DNA of 64,000 nt from Coffea arabica (taxonomy: Eukaryota; Streptophyta; Magnoliopsida; Gentianales; Rubiaceae): contig NC_092312.1 of the NCBI RefSeq assembly GCF_036785885.1, positions 14,588,001 through 14,652,000 on the forward strand, read 5' to 3'. Below, one piece after another: positions 22,401 through 37,123 of this stretch. How positions within the stretch are numbered: position 1 is the first letter of the stretch; each line of letters starts with the position of its first letter. Both the position numbers and the translations under genes were made by a program. Under the pieces are notes generated by a model. The model was not told where the DNA came from. It did not search any database and saw nothing but the letters and a program-made list of their open reading frames with translations.

Positions 22401-23921
22401 TTGCGGGATGATAGGGTATAAAAAGATGTGAGAGAAAAAAGAAAAAATAACGACATTTACTCGCGATAGCACATCGATTTTGTTGACATAAAATAAAGCA
22501 AGAGTAGTGGTGTCGAATTAGCCCATCTAATATGCTTTTTAGCGGACGTAGACCGGTGTGATTAAGTTGCCTTTAATTGTAATCTTTAGCTTTTGAATTT
22601 TGGGCGTCTAACTCATGATTCAAAGACGTGAGGCACTTTTTGTATTGGTGGCAAAGAACCGGTTTTCTACATATCGTCCAATCCAAGAATGTCCCAGGTG
22701 TACAAACAAAACAGCACCATTTATCCTTTAGTTTCGTAATTCTATTAAAATTGGTTACAATAGAATCCTCATTTCTTAAGAATAAGGGTATTTTTTTAAA
22801 TTTAATTTTATAGAATACACTGATCTTTTCTATTTCATTTCAAAAGTTAAATATCAGAAAGAATAAAATTCCAGCAATTTTTTTTTAAATTTAAAGTTTC
22901 ATTAGGCTACAATATTATTGTTAGACAATAAAATGTTGTGCTAAAAACATATTATTGTCAGAATCACACCATTGATCCCCTAAAAGCATAGGCTGAATTT
23001 TACGTCGTTTGCCCCTAGGCCCCACAACTAATGGGCAATTAGAATTACACGTTTTTCCCATTTGATAATACAAACGGAAAAAGTCTTATATGCCCTTCAA
23101 TTATGAGTATCACAATTTTTTTTTTTTTTTTGGTTTTCTTTTCTCTCTTATTGCATTTTTAGTATGATTCTACTTTCTCCCTTGTCTTATTAGTTTTCAC
23201 ACTTTAAAGAAATCTTATTTACTTAATATATAATTTTCATTGCAACTATTCATGTTATTATTTTTCACTTGATTATTGCTTCATCATATATCTTCCTATG
23301 CCCTAGCAATAAACAGGTTTCGTCAATGATGCCTACATATAATTAGTTCATATAATCAGAAACTGATTGTGTCTAAAAAACGTAGGAGTATTAGTTTTAA
23401 TTTAAGCAACTAAATTAATAAAAAGATCCAAGTAAGCAATTTGTTGGTGGCAGGGGTATATGGTTTACTCGGCCTATTAACAAGTTAATAAATAGCACAA
23501 AAAAATACCAACAAAGTTAAATAACACAAAAAAAAAGAAAAAAAAAGAGAGAAAATAATGAATATCCTTTAGCATGCCGGTCAAAACCTGTTCGAGTATA
23601 AACAATTTTTAGTTGACCAGTGCCGTTCTCCCAAGTTCCAACTGGTTTTCAGTTTTTCAGAATTAGATCCTTACTAATAACGGAATCCCACGTGCTTTTT
23701 CCCATCCATTTTCATATCATATTATCATCTGTTCCTCTCTTTAATGCCTGCCAACGTTTCATCCACAGTTTTAGACCCCACTTGGAAGTATTGGGATCCC
23801 AACAGAACTCACACTTGAGCATCATTTAGAAAGTTTTCCAAACTAATTCTCGCTCAATATATCTTTATGAGTTAATCCATGTAATATTAGTGTATTATGA
23901 ACTTAGTTTTGTAGCTTGAAG
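19406..23921. other. Gene-poor intergenic region before the first receptor kinase
   Basis: No gene is supported in about 4.5 kb. It holds a MITE copy (21481-21633), a small perfect palindrome (ACTAATTAGG...CCTAATTAGT around 21422-21451) and several homopolymer runs. The open frames at 20164-20352 and 21172-21387 show no domain and are not called. Confidence 0.55.
21481..21633 (+). mobile_element. Dispersed MITE, copy D (right end lost)
   Basis: The left end GAGTGTTTGGATAC and the full family core (GCTTGCATCATAAACACA, then CACAAAAAGTGCTACAGTAA) are present. The right inverted end is missing after TAATATTTCG. Confidence 0.7.
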
Positions 23922-26900
23922 ATGGATTCAAGAATGGCTGCTACTTCATGGACTCCTCTTCTTGCTTTCAGCCTTTTCATGTTGTTGGGTTTTTCTCAAT
24001 CCAAAGTCCCCCAAGAAGAAGGTGATTTTTTAACTTCAGTTTTAATTTTTTAATAGTTTCAATAGTTTTTTAACTTCTGCCTTTTCATCCCTAAAGTTTT
24101 ATTTTTGATACGTTACTTAATACAATTTGATAAGTCTGCATTCCTGAAGATGAATGAAAAGATTTAAGATCAAAGAAAAAGTAGAGGCTTAATTTTCTTG
24201 GAAATTTGGAGTTCAGTGTTTCAATGTATGGCATGTTTGTTCTGAACTTTGTGCTGCTATGCAGAGTCAAGGTTGGACTGCCATATATCGTACATCTCTA
24301 TTGCCCCTTTTTTCTTTTTTTCTTTTTTTCTGTTGAAACATACACTGAAGGAAGGAAATATGTGAGGGAAGACAGAGGCTATGCGTAAATTACAGTATTG
24401 CATATGGCATTTTTCAGATGAGAGGAAAGGTGGAAATTTGTAATGGTAGGTACTTTGGCTCTGTATTGCCAGAAACCCCTAGTAAATTTGGAACTGGATT
24501 TTACCATCTTTGATGTGGATCATCAATTATTTGACAATTGTGACGTCCAAAATTTGGTACTAAATTAAGCAAGTATATATTTGCTCTATCTATTGTTTGT
24601 TTAAGTGGTTGCACAAAAGTCATAGCATTGAGAAAGATTATTTATCTGCTTCCTCATAATTGAAGAGTTTATATATGATAATTTAGGAAAGGACTATTTT
24701 TTTCTCCATATTACTGAGTAACGCCAAGAATTGTTTTACATTTTGGGTGAGGTTTCCTATTGTTGCACATTCTGTGATAGGTAGCTTTCTACATTATTGA
24801 ATTGGTTCCTCATTTTTTTTCTTTAATATAGTAACCTTAGTCTGGCTTTTTGGTTCATTTGCTAATCTTGTTTGAATCCTTTTTTATTTGTTAGGTAGCT
24901 GCAATGATTTTGTATACATACCTTTGGCTAATTTGCAAAGACAGATTTCTTGTAAAGTAGTCGATTACCCCATGTTCTGATTTGTTGGCAAGCAAGGAAT
25001 ACTTGTGTTCAACTTCAACATACTTTGATATTCTAAATGACATAACTCAAACTTCTACATGCTAAAATGTAGAATATCATTATCTTTCTTCATTGACTGG
25101 GCTAATGTGTAATTGTTTTCCAGGAAGTGTGTTTATGATATGATGTCATTATGCATACCACATAAAACTGCTCTTTTCAAAATATTTTGTCGATCGAGCG
25201 GCTCCCCCTCATTCCAATCGTCTAGCCCTCTTCATGAACTTATGAAAGATTATTTCAGGTGTATATTCAATCTCTGGAAGATGTTTCTATACTTTCCAGT
25301 TAATGACATGATGCACTTAAATATGCCTGAAGGGTGGCAATAGAAGAAAACTAGCTCGGGTGTCTAAAAGCCTTAATTATGAATTTCACTGAGATGGAAT
25401 ATAGGAAGTAAGATTTGGAGGACTCAGAAACAACCTAGAGATTATGAGCCCGGTAGTAGAGTTCACGGGAAACTTTAGTATGCAACTGGCTACACTTGAA
25501 TGTCATAGGGAGATTTTAGTTTTTTTTTTTCAATTTTTTCTTCCTTCTGAATTTGAATCTTACAGAAGCATTAAATGATTGAGAATTTCATTTTGTAAAG
25601 TGAGAGCTTGCACTAGTGCAAGTTGCATAGTAATCCTAGTTGGAAGTTTACTACATGTAAAGTTCACTACATATATATCCATAGAATGAACAATCCTGTA
25701 CATTGAATACAGGCAAATAAAAGTTCTTTTGAATTCAATTGCATCCAAATTTCATAATTTTTTCTTTTCCATGTATCATACAGAAATTGTTCACAACCTA
25801 TTCAATTATCTTCTCTTCAAAAAATTGTTATCAAGTTGGTTTTATGTACTAATTATGCATGGATAACTTAGCTATCTAAATGCAGCTCATTACACCTGTT
25901 TGGAAATAAGTGTTCAAGATATGCATCTAAGCAAACAAAAATCTACTTTGTTCAGGTGTGAGGTCAACCAGCGCGGAAAGTGGTATTGTGTAGACAGGAT
26001 GGTGGATAGATTGTCATTTGATGATGGAAACTATTCTTTCGGGGTTTTATTTGAAACCTTTCTTCTTCTTTTGTTGACCTTGGAACTAAAGAATACTATT
26101 ATTGAAAAGATCAGTTGTCACTTTCAAGATAGATTTTCCACAGACAAACCTTAATCTTTCCTGAGTCGCAACATTGATTATCTACTTATTAGCTGCTTGT
26201 ATAAGTTTAATTGCGCATATTGTCTGGTTAGATCTGCTAGAAGTTGCTTTCATTTGTTTGTGTACAACAAGGTCAATTTATTAGTTGAGACATTCCGTGA
26301 TCGATTTTGTTGCAGAGGATGCTCTCCAGAAAATTGTTACAACAATGGGTGCTACATATTGGAAGTTCAATGCTGATAACTGCAGCATTGAAATGGTTGG
26401 AATAACACCAGAGGCACCAAGGGGTTCTGAGAATGATGTTGAATGTGAATGCGATTCCAGTAACAACACTGTCTGCCACGTCACAAAGCTGTAATCTTTG
26501 TCCATTTCTTTAAACAATTTTCTCCCGTTTATGTATCTTTGTTGCATCGTAACCTAACTTCTGTTTCATATTTCAATAAGATTGTTATTTTTTACCCCAA
26601 ATGCCTTATTCTCAGAGCATGCTTAGACGGACTTTTAATCTAAACCTTCTCTGGGGGATTGGGAATTGTGGATGATTAATCATTAGTCTCTTGCGAGGGC
26701 TATTGGCTTGCAGCAGCTTTGCTTGTGAGCGAAAGCTCACTTTGACAGAGTCTTAAAAGGTTTTAGTTTGCAATCAGTATAAATCACAAGGATTTTCTAA
26801 AGTTCCATTTGGGATATAACTTCCTCTTCACTGTGGCTGAGTTTCGTTCTGCCCTCAGTCAAATTTGTATTAAACATTCAAAATTGTAGCTTTTCATAGC

Positions 26901-29900
26901 AGCATAAGAGAAAATATTAGCAGCAACGGGCCTTGCTAAATACTTGTGTGTTCTAGTTTGATGCTAATAGTTTCTCAATGATGCAGTATCCTGAAACGTT
27001 ACAATCTTCCTGGAGTTCTGCCATCTGAGCTTGTAAATCTTCCTTACATCAGGAACATGTGAGATCTTTCTGAAATTCTAGTATAATGCCACTATTTTGT
27101 AAATTCTTTCTTACAAGCACATCTGTCTGCCATATGAATTAATGAATGATTGTGTATTTTCAGTGATTTTGCTTACAATTACCTTCATGGTACAATACCT
27201 TCAGAGTGGTCCTCAACACAGTTGACTTCCATGTAATCTTCTATCTCTCTCTCTCTCCCTTCCTTGCTCCCTCCCTCCCTCCCTCTACCTGACTGGATCT
27301 TGCAACTCCTTTTGAATTAACTTTATAGTTTCGATCCAGCTCAGTAATTGCAAACCGGTTATCAGGGGAAATTCCAAAAGAGCTGGGGAACGTTACCACT
27401 CTTACATCCCTGTATGTTTTCATTTGTTACTCATTGATTTATATTTTGTGATTTAGTTGTGGACCTTGTGTTCATTAACCTTGGCAAAAAGTAAAGTAAA
27501 CTTAATGGCTGGAGCTTACCTAAGAGCACCTTGTATCTTAGTGTGAAATATTAAAAGTACCACTTCTGAGATGTATCACTGCTGTTTATATGCTAAGATA
27601 TTATCTTGTCAAATAGTCCAACTAAATGCAGCAAATTTGGTGATCTATTACTACATAGGATAGACTAACACAAATGCAAAATTTTTTTTGGGGGGGGGGG
27701 GGGTGTTACATAAGTCTCAGTGGGGATATTTTGGCGAACCAGTTATGAATTAATCTTGTATCTGCTTGCTTACCAGTTTGGAAGAAGAATTCTTTGCCAT
27801 CCATGAATCTGGTGGACTAAGACTTCTATTTTGGGTTTTTCTTTTCCCCATGTATCTTCTGAAATCATGGCCATTTTCACTTAGCTGAATGTAATGAGCT
27901 CTTGGAGGTCTTAACCAGGAACCTAGAGGCAAACAATTTTTCTGGAGCTGTCCCTTCTGAGCTTGGGAAATTGACAAACTTGCAAACTCTGTAAGACATC
28001 TCTTCTCGTTCTCAAACTCAGTTCTCTTGTTCAATGAGATTTTCGAATAACACATTGATTCCCCACTAACAATCTGAATCATGTTGCTGAAATGACAGAT
28101 TCTTGTCTTCCAATGGATTTACCGGGAAGCTGCCAACTTCTTTCTCCAGATTAATGAATCTAACGGATTTGTGAGCTCCTGTGATGTCTTTTCTTTTACA
28201 ATATAAATATGTTTACTAGGGAATGTTGCTAAGCAACGCTTCCATTTACAATGCAGTAGGATAAATGACAACAACTTCACCGGACCAATTCCTGAATTTC
28301 TGCAGAACTGGCAAAAACTTGCAAGATTGTATGGTTCATTCACCATCCAGAGTGAAATGCACTTATTGTCTGAAAAAAGAATTTTGGTTGTTGACTTTTA
28401 TCTTTTTGCTCATATGCAGAGAGATGCATGCAACTGGTCTTCAAGGGCCCATTCCAGCAAATATTTCACTCCTGAATAATCTATCTGAGTTGTGAGTATA
28501 CACAAACAACATCATACATGGCTTGCTTGTTTAGTTATATTCTTTATTTTTGTTCTCCTCCTGTATTGTAATGTCTTGAGGTTTCTACTGCCCTACATTC
28601 TTTATGCAGGAGGATTAGTGACATTGCTGGGCCAACTCAAGGATTTCCGCTGATCAGTAATCTTACAGGCATAGTAAGACTGTATGTGGAATCATTGTCA
28701 TAAGCTACTCTTGCTGAGATGGCTGTGATGCTCTGACATACTATAATTCAAGTAACTCTTATTTTCAGAGTATTCAGAAACTGTAACATTTCTGGAGAAA
28801 TACCTGTCTATATCTGGAGAATGAGAAACTTGGAGATGTTGTAAGTAATGAATTCTTGGTTGTAATTAAATTCTTCTTGTTGTAGTCCAATAACTGATGT
28901 TGACTTTTTATTCGATGGCATAATAAACATTTTATTGCAACATTCGAAGTTATTAGCCTTGTATAGGAGCAGAAAGTTATTAGGCTGTGTAGGAAACAAA
29001 GCAATTTGTGCATCATAACATCCTTCTCCTTGTCTTTCTTGGACATCAATACCTTGGTCCAGAGAAAATTAGTTGTGTACTCTCATGTATTGAAAAACTT
29101 TACTGGTAATTTGATCTTCTTTCAAATATGATGGAAGATTAATTGGGACTTCGTAGACGAATATGACAAATTTAATCTGAATGAGAATTAGTGCTTTAAA
29201 ATGTGGTACTTGATTTCTTTTTTGTTTTGGCCACAGTTTCAGAGTACGAAGTACAAACGCACAAATGGACATGGACTAACTTATGTTTGATGAATAACTT
29301 GCGTAATTGTAGGACTCTAATCTTGGACCTTTTCCTCTGGTCGTGGTGTCAATTTTGGTTAATCGTGCCACTTGAACAAGGGCATGTTGGTTATACTCTA
29401 TAGGCAGGATGTCACCAGTTGATACTAATGTTTTGGGGATGACAGTGGTTTGACGATCTATTGGGACATAAAAGTCTTTTATTGTTCTGGACATGTGGCT
29501 AGAGTTGAAGGTAGCTGCTGCATAGGCAAGTCTTTCTTTTGGATGAAAGACTGCAACTGGGATAAACCATCATATTATTCTCTGATTCTTTTGATCTCTG
29601 TGTGTGTTAGATGTGTTTTAGTTTTTCTCTTTCACGTCAAACTTGAGTATGACACATTTAATCTTCCATTTCTCTCAAGAGGGGCAAAGTAGAATGTCAT
29701 AAAGTACAATTTGACCATCTTGTTAATCTGTTCTTGTGAAATACCCAGGAAAAGGGGTTTCTATTATCAGCTAATGTCTTTGCCTTGATCATTTCACCAG
29801 GGATGTCAGTTTCAATAACTTAACAGGGGAAATTCCAAACAATATCGACCCCAGAATTTCTTTGAAATTTTTGTAAGAATGAGCTTTAAGTCTCGAACGA

Positions 29901-32900
29901 TGTGCTAACAACATTTTTACACCTATATAAGATGCTTGTTCATCTTACAATATGTAATTTTTTGAACAGATTTTTGACAGGCAACCGTCTAAGTGGAAAT
30001 GTACCTGACTCAATCTTGAAGGATGGAAGCAATATGTATGTGTAACATCTGCAAGCTTACTCACTTATATACTATTTTAATATTATGTATGGCTTGAGAA
30101 TCTAAGTTTTGTATGACAAGGTTGTTTTACTGCTCAGTCCGCTAGTTGTGGATTTCTTTTATGCTATTTTTATCATTTAGAGTGAATTGGTTCTTTTTTT
30201 GGGATCTCTTAAATTATGGAGATGATATTAATGTCAGTTGTTTGGTGCAGTGATCTTTCATACAACAATTTTACCTGGCAAGACCCGGAGCGAGCTACTT
30301 GTCGACCAAACATGTACTGAGATTCCCTCACCTTTCCTCTTTAATTTATTTAGTCAGATAATAATTTCTGGTGTTGATGACTTTTATGATTTCTTTCTTT
30401 CCTATAGGAATTTATACATAAATTTATTCAGGAGTTCTTCAACAACAAACACCTTGTAAGAAGCTTTGCAATTTCATGTACAACTATTATTTCTTTCATA
30501 GCTATAGGCATCATAGGGTCAGGGAAGTTCCAAACTCATAAATAGTGGAACTTCTGTTATGCTTAAATTTAATGTACAACTTTCTACACATCTGATGGTT
30601 ACATCTGTTATGCTTAAATCTGCTGTAGGAGGAACATTCTTCCATGCGCAAGGGATGTCACGTGTCCTACATGTGAGTATATCCTACTTTTAATCCCTTT
30701 TCTTTTTGATGATAAATTTCTTTGATTTTTTGGAACTGGTAAAGTAGTTGTGTGAAATCCTTTCTGTGAATTAGTCACTATGTTATGAGAGTTATGCATT
30801 TGGAAGTTATGATTTAATCACCTGTAGGCATTGATTCAATTGAGTTGCAGTTGGACTTTCATTAAGTCTCCAGGAGCACAGCAAAATTGCTGATATTTGT
30901 GAGTAAAGAAAGCAAGATTCTATATTTGTAATGCTTTTTCTTTGTGGGGTGATTGAATTAGCACTATAAGAAAGAAACAGTAATCTGTGTAAATGATGAT
31001 ATAGCTCCAAACTTGGCAAGAGATAATTTGATAACAAAAATATAACAGGTGCATAGTCGAATTCGAGTTTTTTTTCTCTCAAGACTATAATTGTTTGAGA
31101 AAGTCCAAAAAGTTTTTCCGTACAAGAACTTTAGTCATTGCTTTGCAATCTGCAATGCCAATAAAATTCTATGCAGGAATGGGGATCAAATATGAACTGT
31201 CAGTTGACATGATTGAAATTGACAGAATCTATGGTGAGATGAATTTCAGACAGTTAATGTTATGTAAATCTAAATCATGTGTCAGCTCGTAGAGTTAAGA
31301 TTTTTAACTGAGAATCTTAAATTAGTCGATTGAAATTAAAAACCCATCTTTGCCATGAAGGGCAGAAAAGTCAACTGCAAGAGTAGCATTGCCCCATAGC
31401 ATGGGTCCCTTGACAGTTGACAGGCTGGTGCCTGAGCCTTATGTCATCTCTACTGATCTTCTTGGGTATCATTTGTTAAACATGCACTCGCTGCTGCACA
31501 TTTGTAGCTCTCGCTTACTGCTGCTTATTTATAGCAATGGCTTATTGCTTCTAATTTATCTTCAGAATGCTTCTCACTGATATTTGTCCATTTAATCATG
31601 CAGACAGGTGTTCATTACATGTTAATTGTGGAGGAAATGATTTTAATGCAAATGAAGGTAAGAGGAAAGTTCTATATGAAGGAGATGCTGGAGTTGATGG
31701 TGGTTCTGCTCGGTATTTTAGTAGCAGTAACTATTGGGGATTTAGTAGCACTGGTGACTTCATGGATGATGATAACTATCAAAATACAAGATTTATTGCA
31801 ACTGTCCAGTCAACTAACCTATCTGAGATGTATAGTACAGCCCGCCTTTCTCCTCTTTCGCTTACCTATTTCCATTATTGCTTGGAGAACGGGGTTTACA
31901 CTGTCCATTTGCACCTTGCTGAGATACTATTTACCAATGACAATACATATAGCAGTCTTGGAAGGCGAATCTTTGATATTTATATACAGGTAATTGCCAC
32001 ATTAGAGTGCATGTCTCAGGGTATTCGTGAAGTATATTAAAGTCCTCTTTTCATCTCAGGATAAGTTAGTGCAGAAGGATTTTAATATTGAAGACGAGGC
32101 TCTGGGAGCTCAAAAGCCTTTGATAAAACAATTTAACGCAACTGTGAAGAATAATATTCTGGAAATCCGATTTTATTGGGCTGGCAAAGGAACCACAAGG
32201 ATACCAAACAGAGGTGTTTATGGTCCCCTTGTATCAGCTATTTCTGTCAATCCTAGTAAGTATATGAAGTGGAATTTTTGCATTATTGCAACGTGTTCCT
32301 ATAAAAGAAGGGGACGGATTTCAACATCTCGGTCCATAACTTTGTGAAACATGCTTTATTTAGTAATTTAAATTGATTTGATATAACTAAATCACACATT
32401 TTTATCCACAATTTTGTAGAGGACTTAATTTTGCTTCTGGAAGTATAGATAAGATCTTTTTTTTCAAGTTATATGCACTGATGCAGTTTAGTAGTAGATA
32501 ATGAACCTTATATCGTCAAGCTTTGCTTTTAGTTGATACCTGATTTCATTGATTTATGCGTCCCAGTGACTGATAGATCTTTCAAAGTGAAGGCAAAATT
32601 TAAATACTTTCAGTAATCAGTTACCTATCAGAAGATAGACTAATAAACAAATTTATGGTGATCCATTATAACTTAGATGTCTCATAGCATAATAATCTTT
32701 AGCTTCTAAAAGTACAGAGTCATTTTTGTAAAAAGGTTCAGAATTTATACCGTTAAGCAACCATAAACACCATAATGTCTGATAAACTACAAAATCTCTC
32801 AAGGAAGTTAATTTAACTCAAAAGCAAGATTGGTGTTATTGACATGGGAATGGTGCAATGGAGTACTTCTCTGTAGCTAGTTAGAAGGTAAAGGGAAAGT

Positions 32901-35458
32901 GATTTTTATGTATTGAAGAACAACCTCCCCCTATTCAACCCCAAGCAGGGATAAACTACAACATAGCTTCTTTTGGCATATAAACAGATGTACAGCACAA
33001 AAGCATCTTTTGCTTCCCATCAGACTATTTATGACATTCTAAGTTAGGAGATGTCCCACTTCCAAAATTCAACTTGCTGGTTGTGGCTACAATCTGCTTA
33101 AACCTGGATGGCTGAAATGAAAGCACCAAGAACTCAAGCTATTTAAAAAGTTAATGAATCCAGATGTGAATGCTTAGACAATTATTGCTGCTAGTTATCT
33201 TTTTTTATTTACTATATTTTGCAGTGCAAATGTGTGAGGTAGATCTCAGTAATATGCTTGATCTTCCAAATCTTTGGAGCTTGACAAAATATTTGGTTAT
33301 TTCATATCTCTTCTTTTCCTTTTCATCACCAGTAAAATATTTTTCATTGCCCTGCAGATTTTAAATCTTGCTCAGATGGGAACAAGAAAAATTTAACTGT
33401 TTATGTTAGCGTTGGAGTAGTGGTAGCAGTCTTGGTCATTGTCTCAACACTTGGTATTCTTTGGTGGAAAGGTTATTTGAATGGATGGAAGAGGAAAGAA
33501 AAAGGTAATCACTCATCTATATTTTGTTTCAAAAAATCTTTTTTGTTCATTTGACTTGCAAATTATTCTGAGTAATACATTCATCTCTGCCACTATTGCA
33601 AGCTTGTGACCAAAGTGGAAGAAGACTGCAACACTTGCATAGAATCATGCTTAGATTGATGAAGCTATGCATCTAAAGGACTGATGAATTAAAATTACTG
33701 GCTATTTTTGTTTTTAATTGTAACTTGATATGTATAAAGGTCTTCTTTCTGGCATCTACTTTGCATCTACTGAAAGATAGACAGCTTTTCATTTGCAATG
33801 TTGCAGCTTGCGCATAGCCATCTTCTGTGAATATGGTATCCTTAGATAAATGGGGCTTTTATGTTCTTCCCACACTATATTATTTTACTTGCTGTTTCCC
33901 AAATCAATAACTTGCTAGTGAAGGGTAATGCAAAATATTGTTCTTTTAACAGATTTTGATGGACTAGAGCTGCAAATGATTTGTTTTACTCTCAAACAAC
34001 TTAAAGTTGCTACTAAAAACTTCGATACAATGAACAAGATTGGAGAAGGTGGTTTTGGTCCAGTTTACAAGGTATAGGAGAAACTAATCATCTTTTATTA
34101 GTTTGCTTCTTTGTGGACACTAAAAACATGAGCTTGTGCAGGGTTTGTTACCTGATGGAACTGTAATCGCTGTCAAGCAACTATCATCTAAATCAAAACA
34201 AGGAAATCGAGAATTCTTGAATGAGATTGGCATGATTTCTTGTTTGCAGCACCCAAATCTTGTAAAACTTCATGGTTGTTGCATTGAGGGAGTTCAGTTA
34301 ATGCTGGTCTATGAGTACATGGAAAACAACAATCTTGCCCGTGCTTTGTTTGGTTAGTCTTTGTTTCTGCTATGTAATCTTTGCATTTGGCTTGTGTACA
34401 ATTTCTCCATGCGGATCTCATTGGGTGATTAATTTTTTGAATTAAGAATCTGACTACAGTCAGATATTACTGGATTGGCCGACAAGGTTCAATATTGCTG
34501 TGGGGATTGCTAAAGGTTTATCTTTTCTCCATGAAGAATCAAGTGTAAAAATTGTTCACAGAGATATCAAAGCAACTAATGTGCTGCTTGATAGAGACTT
34601 GAATCCGAAGATATCAGACTTTGGGTTGGCTAGGCTGAATGAAGATGAGAAGACTCATATCAGCACAAGAATCGCCGGAACAATGTGAGTTGACCTTGTA
34701 CTTGTGGGCATCCTTGAAATTATTTTACCTGTTTACCTTGGCTCATGAATGAGGCAGCATAATTGGTTAAGCTTTTTGAAAGCTGAAGGCTGAAAATTGT
34801 ATTGCTACTCTGTCTACCATTCTTGCAGAGGTTATATGGCACCTGAATATGCTTTATGGGGTTACTTGACATATAAGGCAGATGTTTATAGCTATGGAGT
34901 AGTGGCATTGGAAATTGTTAGTGGCAAGAACAACAACAATTACATGCCAAGTAACAACTTCATGTGTCTACTGGATTGGGTATGTTTATAATGTAACAAC
35001 CTGCTAGTTTGTTTTGATACTGAAGTATTTCAGTCCTCAAAACTTGGTTGATCAGTGAACGTTTGAACTTTATCTTGTAGGCCTGTCACTTGCAACATAG
35101 TAAAAAGTACGAGGAGCTTCTGGATAGGAGGTTAGGGTCGCAAGTAAACGAAGAAGAAGTCGATAGATTGGTGAAAATTGCACTCTTGTGTACAAATGCA
35201 TCTGCTTCACTTAGGCCTACAATGTCAGAGGTGGTGAGCATGCTGGAAGGGCAGATGACTATTCCGGATGCAATCCCAGAAACAAGTCCATATACCGAAG
35301 ATCTGAGGTTCAAAGCCATGAGAGATTTTCACCGAGAAAAGCAAACTCAGAGTCTCACTGAAAGCCAAACTCAGAACTCAACGACAATACAAACTGATTT
35401 GGGTTCGTCTTCTACTTCAAATGCTGAGTTGTTTGAAATCAATCCAGACAAATTATGA
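23922..35458 (+). CDS. LRR-malectin receptor-like kinase 1 (LRR-VIII-2 type), 24 exons, 1012 aa
   Basis: Plasma-membrane receptor kinase. Exons: 23922-24021, 26316-26490, 26987-27058, 27164-27232, 27340-27411, 27919-27990, 28099-28170, 28257-28328, 28420-28491, 28610-28681, 28769-28840, 29801-29872, 29970-30035, 30251-30313, 30408-30455, 30629-30672, 31604-31989, 32060-32255, 33358-33504, 33953-34071, 34142-34352, 34447-34684, 34829-34979, 35081-35458. All junctions keep frame. The order is signal peptide (about 1-28), Cys-containing cap, about twelve LRRs each on its own 63-72-bp exon, malectin domain (about 405-598), membrane helix (about 611-635) and kinase. The kinase keeps the Gly loop [10 protein letters not shown], Lys699, HRD with Asp797, DFG with Asp815, and APE, so it looks active. 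The C-terminal tail is Ser/Thr/Gln-rich. It resembles Arabidopsis At1g53430/At1g07650/LIK1. The ligand is unknown. Confidence 0.93.
27240..27294 (+). repeat. (CT)n / (CCCT)n tract in intron 4 of kinase 1
   Basis: A pyrimidine-only run of CT, then CCCT units, between exons 4 and 5 of the first kinase gene. Confidence 0.9.
27687..27704 (+). repeat. Poly-G run in intron 5 of kinase 1
   Basis: A 14-base G run after a T run. A similar run (44327-44335) lies in intron 2 of the second kinase gene. Length may be affected by sequencing error. Confidence 0.8.
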
Positions 35459-35557
35459 CACCAAATCTTTTTTGACATTTTTGCCATGCGCCTTCTGGCC
35501 TAGCCTCTGCAGCTGTACCGAATGGTTGTCACTTGTCACGCTCAGAAGTCAGAACCC

Positions 35558-35567
35558 AATAAATAAA
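35558..35567 (+). terminator. Candidate poly(A) signal of kinase 1
   Basis: Two overlapping AATAAA hexamers 100 bp after the stop codon. Confidence 0.45.
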
Positions 35568-37123
35568 ACCTCAGGCTGGTGGAGATTCATTACATGGATC
35601 CTTAAAAGCCAATCCATGAAAAAGATTCAACCTAGAGAGCTTCCTTCCATATTCCTTAAGTGCTGCTAGTATTGTTAATTGGTGTACATTATCTTAAAAG
35701 TGTGCCTCCTTAAAGGGCAATCAGAAGTTGTCCTTTATTTTTGTCGGATTGCTTTTGCTGTGACTGCAGCACCAACATCATGTATATTTCCTGTTCATAC
35801 TTAAGGGATCAGAGCAGTGCTATCACTTTCTGGATGACAATTTGTTGTGCAATCTGTAAATTTGTGTGCGGCACTAAACATGTAAGATTATCATCTCCAA
35901 TTAAAATTTGGAATATTTAAGTATTTATTTGAACAGTCTGTTCTTTGTGTTACATCAGTAGTGTTCTTTCATTGATCTAGTTTTCAAGCTCCGTTTCCCG
36001 TTTCTGAATAGAATTACTGAGCAGTATTATAGATTTGTGACTTTTTTTTTTTCCTTAATTGCTTGGCAAATAAAGTTTCTCACCAATATTGCTAAATTTC
36101 TTTTTTGTTTCTGGTGACTTTTAAATGTTTTCATGACCTTGTGTCAACTCTTTGCTCGTTCTTTTATTTTTCTTCTTTTCCTTTCTTTTTTTTTTTTTTT
36201 GGCAAATTAAATGGCAAACGAATTACAAATGAAAATATGACAATTTTGTTTTAACTTACTCTGACATCGCCGAGAGAGGAGGGGCATATCATTTCTCTAC
36301 CTTTACATGTACTTTTGGTATTTTCTTTTTCTTGTTTTCTGAAAAGAGTACACATTTCTTTTAGAATTATATATCTTTTTTCTTTTGCAAGGAGTTGTGG
36401 CTTTGAATGAAGAAAGATTTCTTCAGATTTGGCATCATGTGGTCTGAACGAATGTTCAAGATGGAATGTAAAGCCGGACAAGTAGTAGTGTAACATAATA
36501 TAGTTTTGCCTCTGAAAATGGGAATTCGAAAATTAAAAAGCATATTATGTGGTTGGGTTTTGTAGGCTTGTTTTTGACAATTCATAATAAGATAAAATTG
36601 GTTTTTCCTTCTTTCTGAAATTGGAAAAAAGGGTTTTGGAAACTTAAGCCTGGGTTGCTTTTGAAAATAACTTATAATTTATTATAAGAAAATTAAAAAC
36701 ATGTTCTAAATTTTTTTTTTTGTGTAAAAATTCAGAAAAATCAACTTACTTTTAGATTTCAACAGAATTTGCATGTAACTTTTTATAAGTAGTTGAGAAC
36801 AAGTCCACAACTACCATGAGGCATAAACTAGGAACCTTGGTCATAGGGTGTTAACTTCAGCTACTACTTACTGTCTATCTCTAATCTTCAATCACTAATT
36901 TACCATTTCCTTGTCTAGAAGTACTTGTTTATTCAAAACACACATTCTTTGACAAGTACTCACATCACTTATACATTATAATCTTGATTTTAGAAAACTT
37001 CCCATTGAATTGACAATATTTTGGAGAATTTTTCACTACTTATCACTAGATTAAATCAATTTTTCCTGGGACTCTCATCAATGTCAATACTTAAGTAATG
37101 AGTTCAGATCTTAATATATTCAG

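Noticed and set aside
31567..31603. Upstream ATG extension of the malectin exon
   Set aside because: The frame crosses the intron acceptor ATCATGCAG at 31603; the exon begins at 31604 and needs no start codon.
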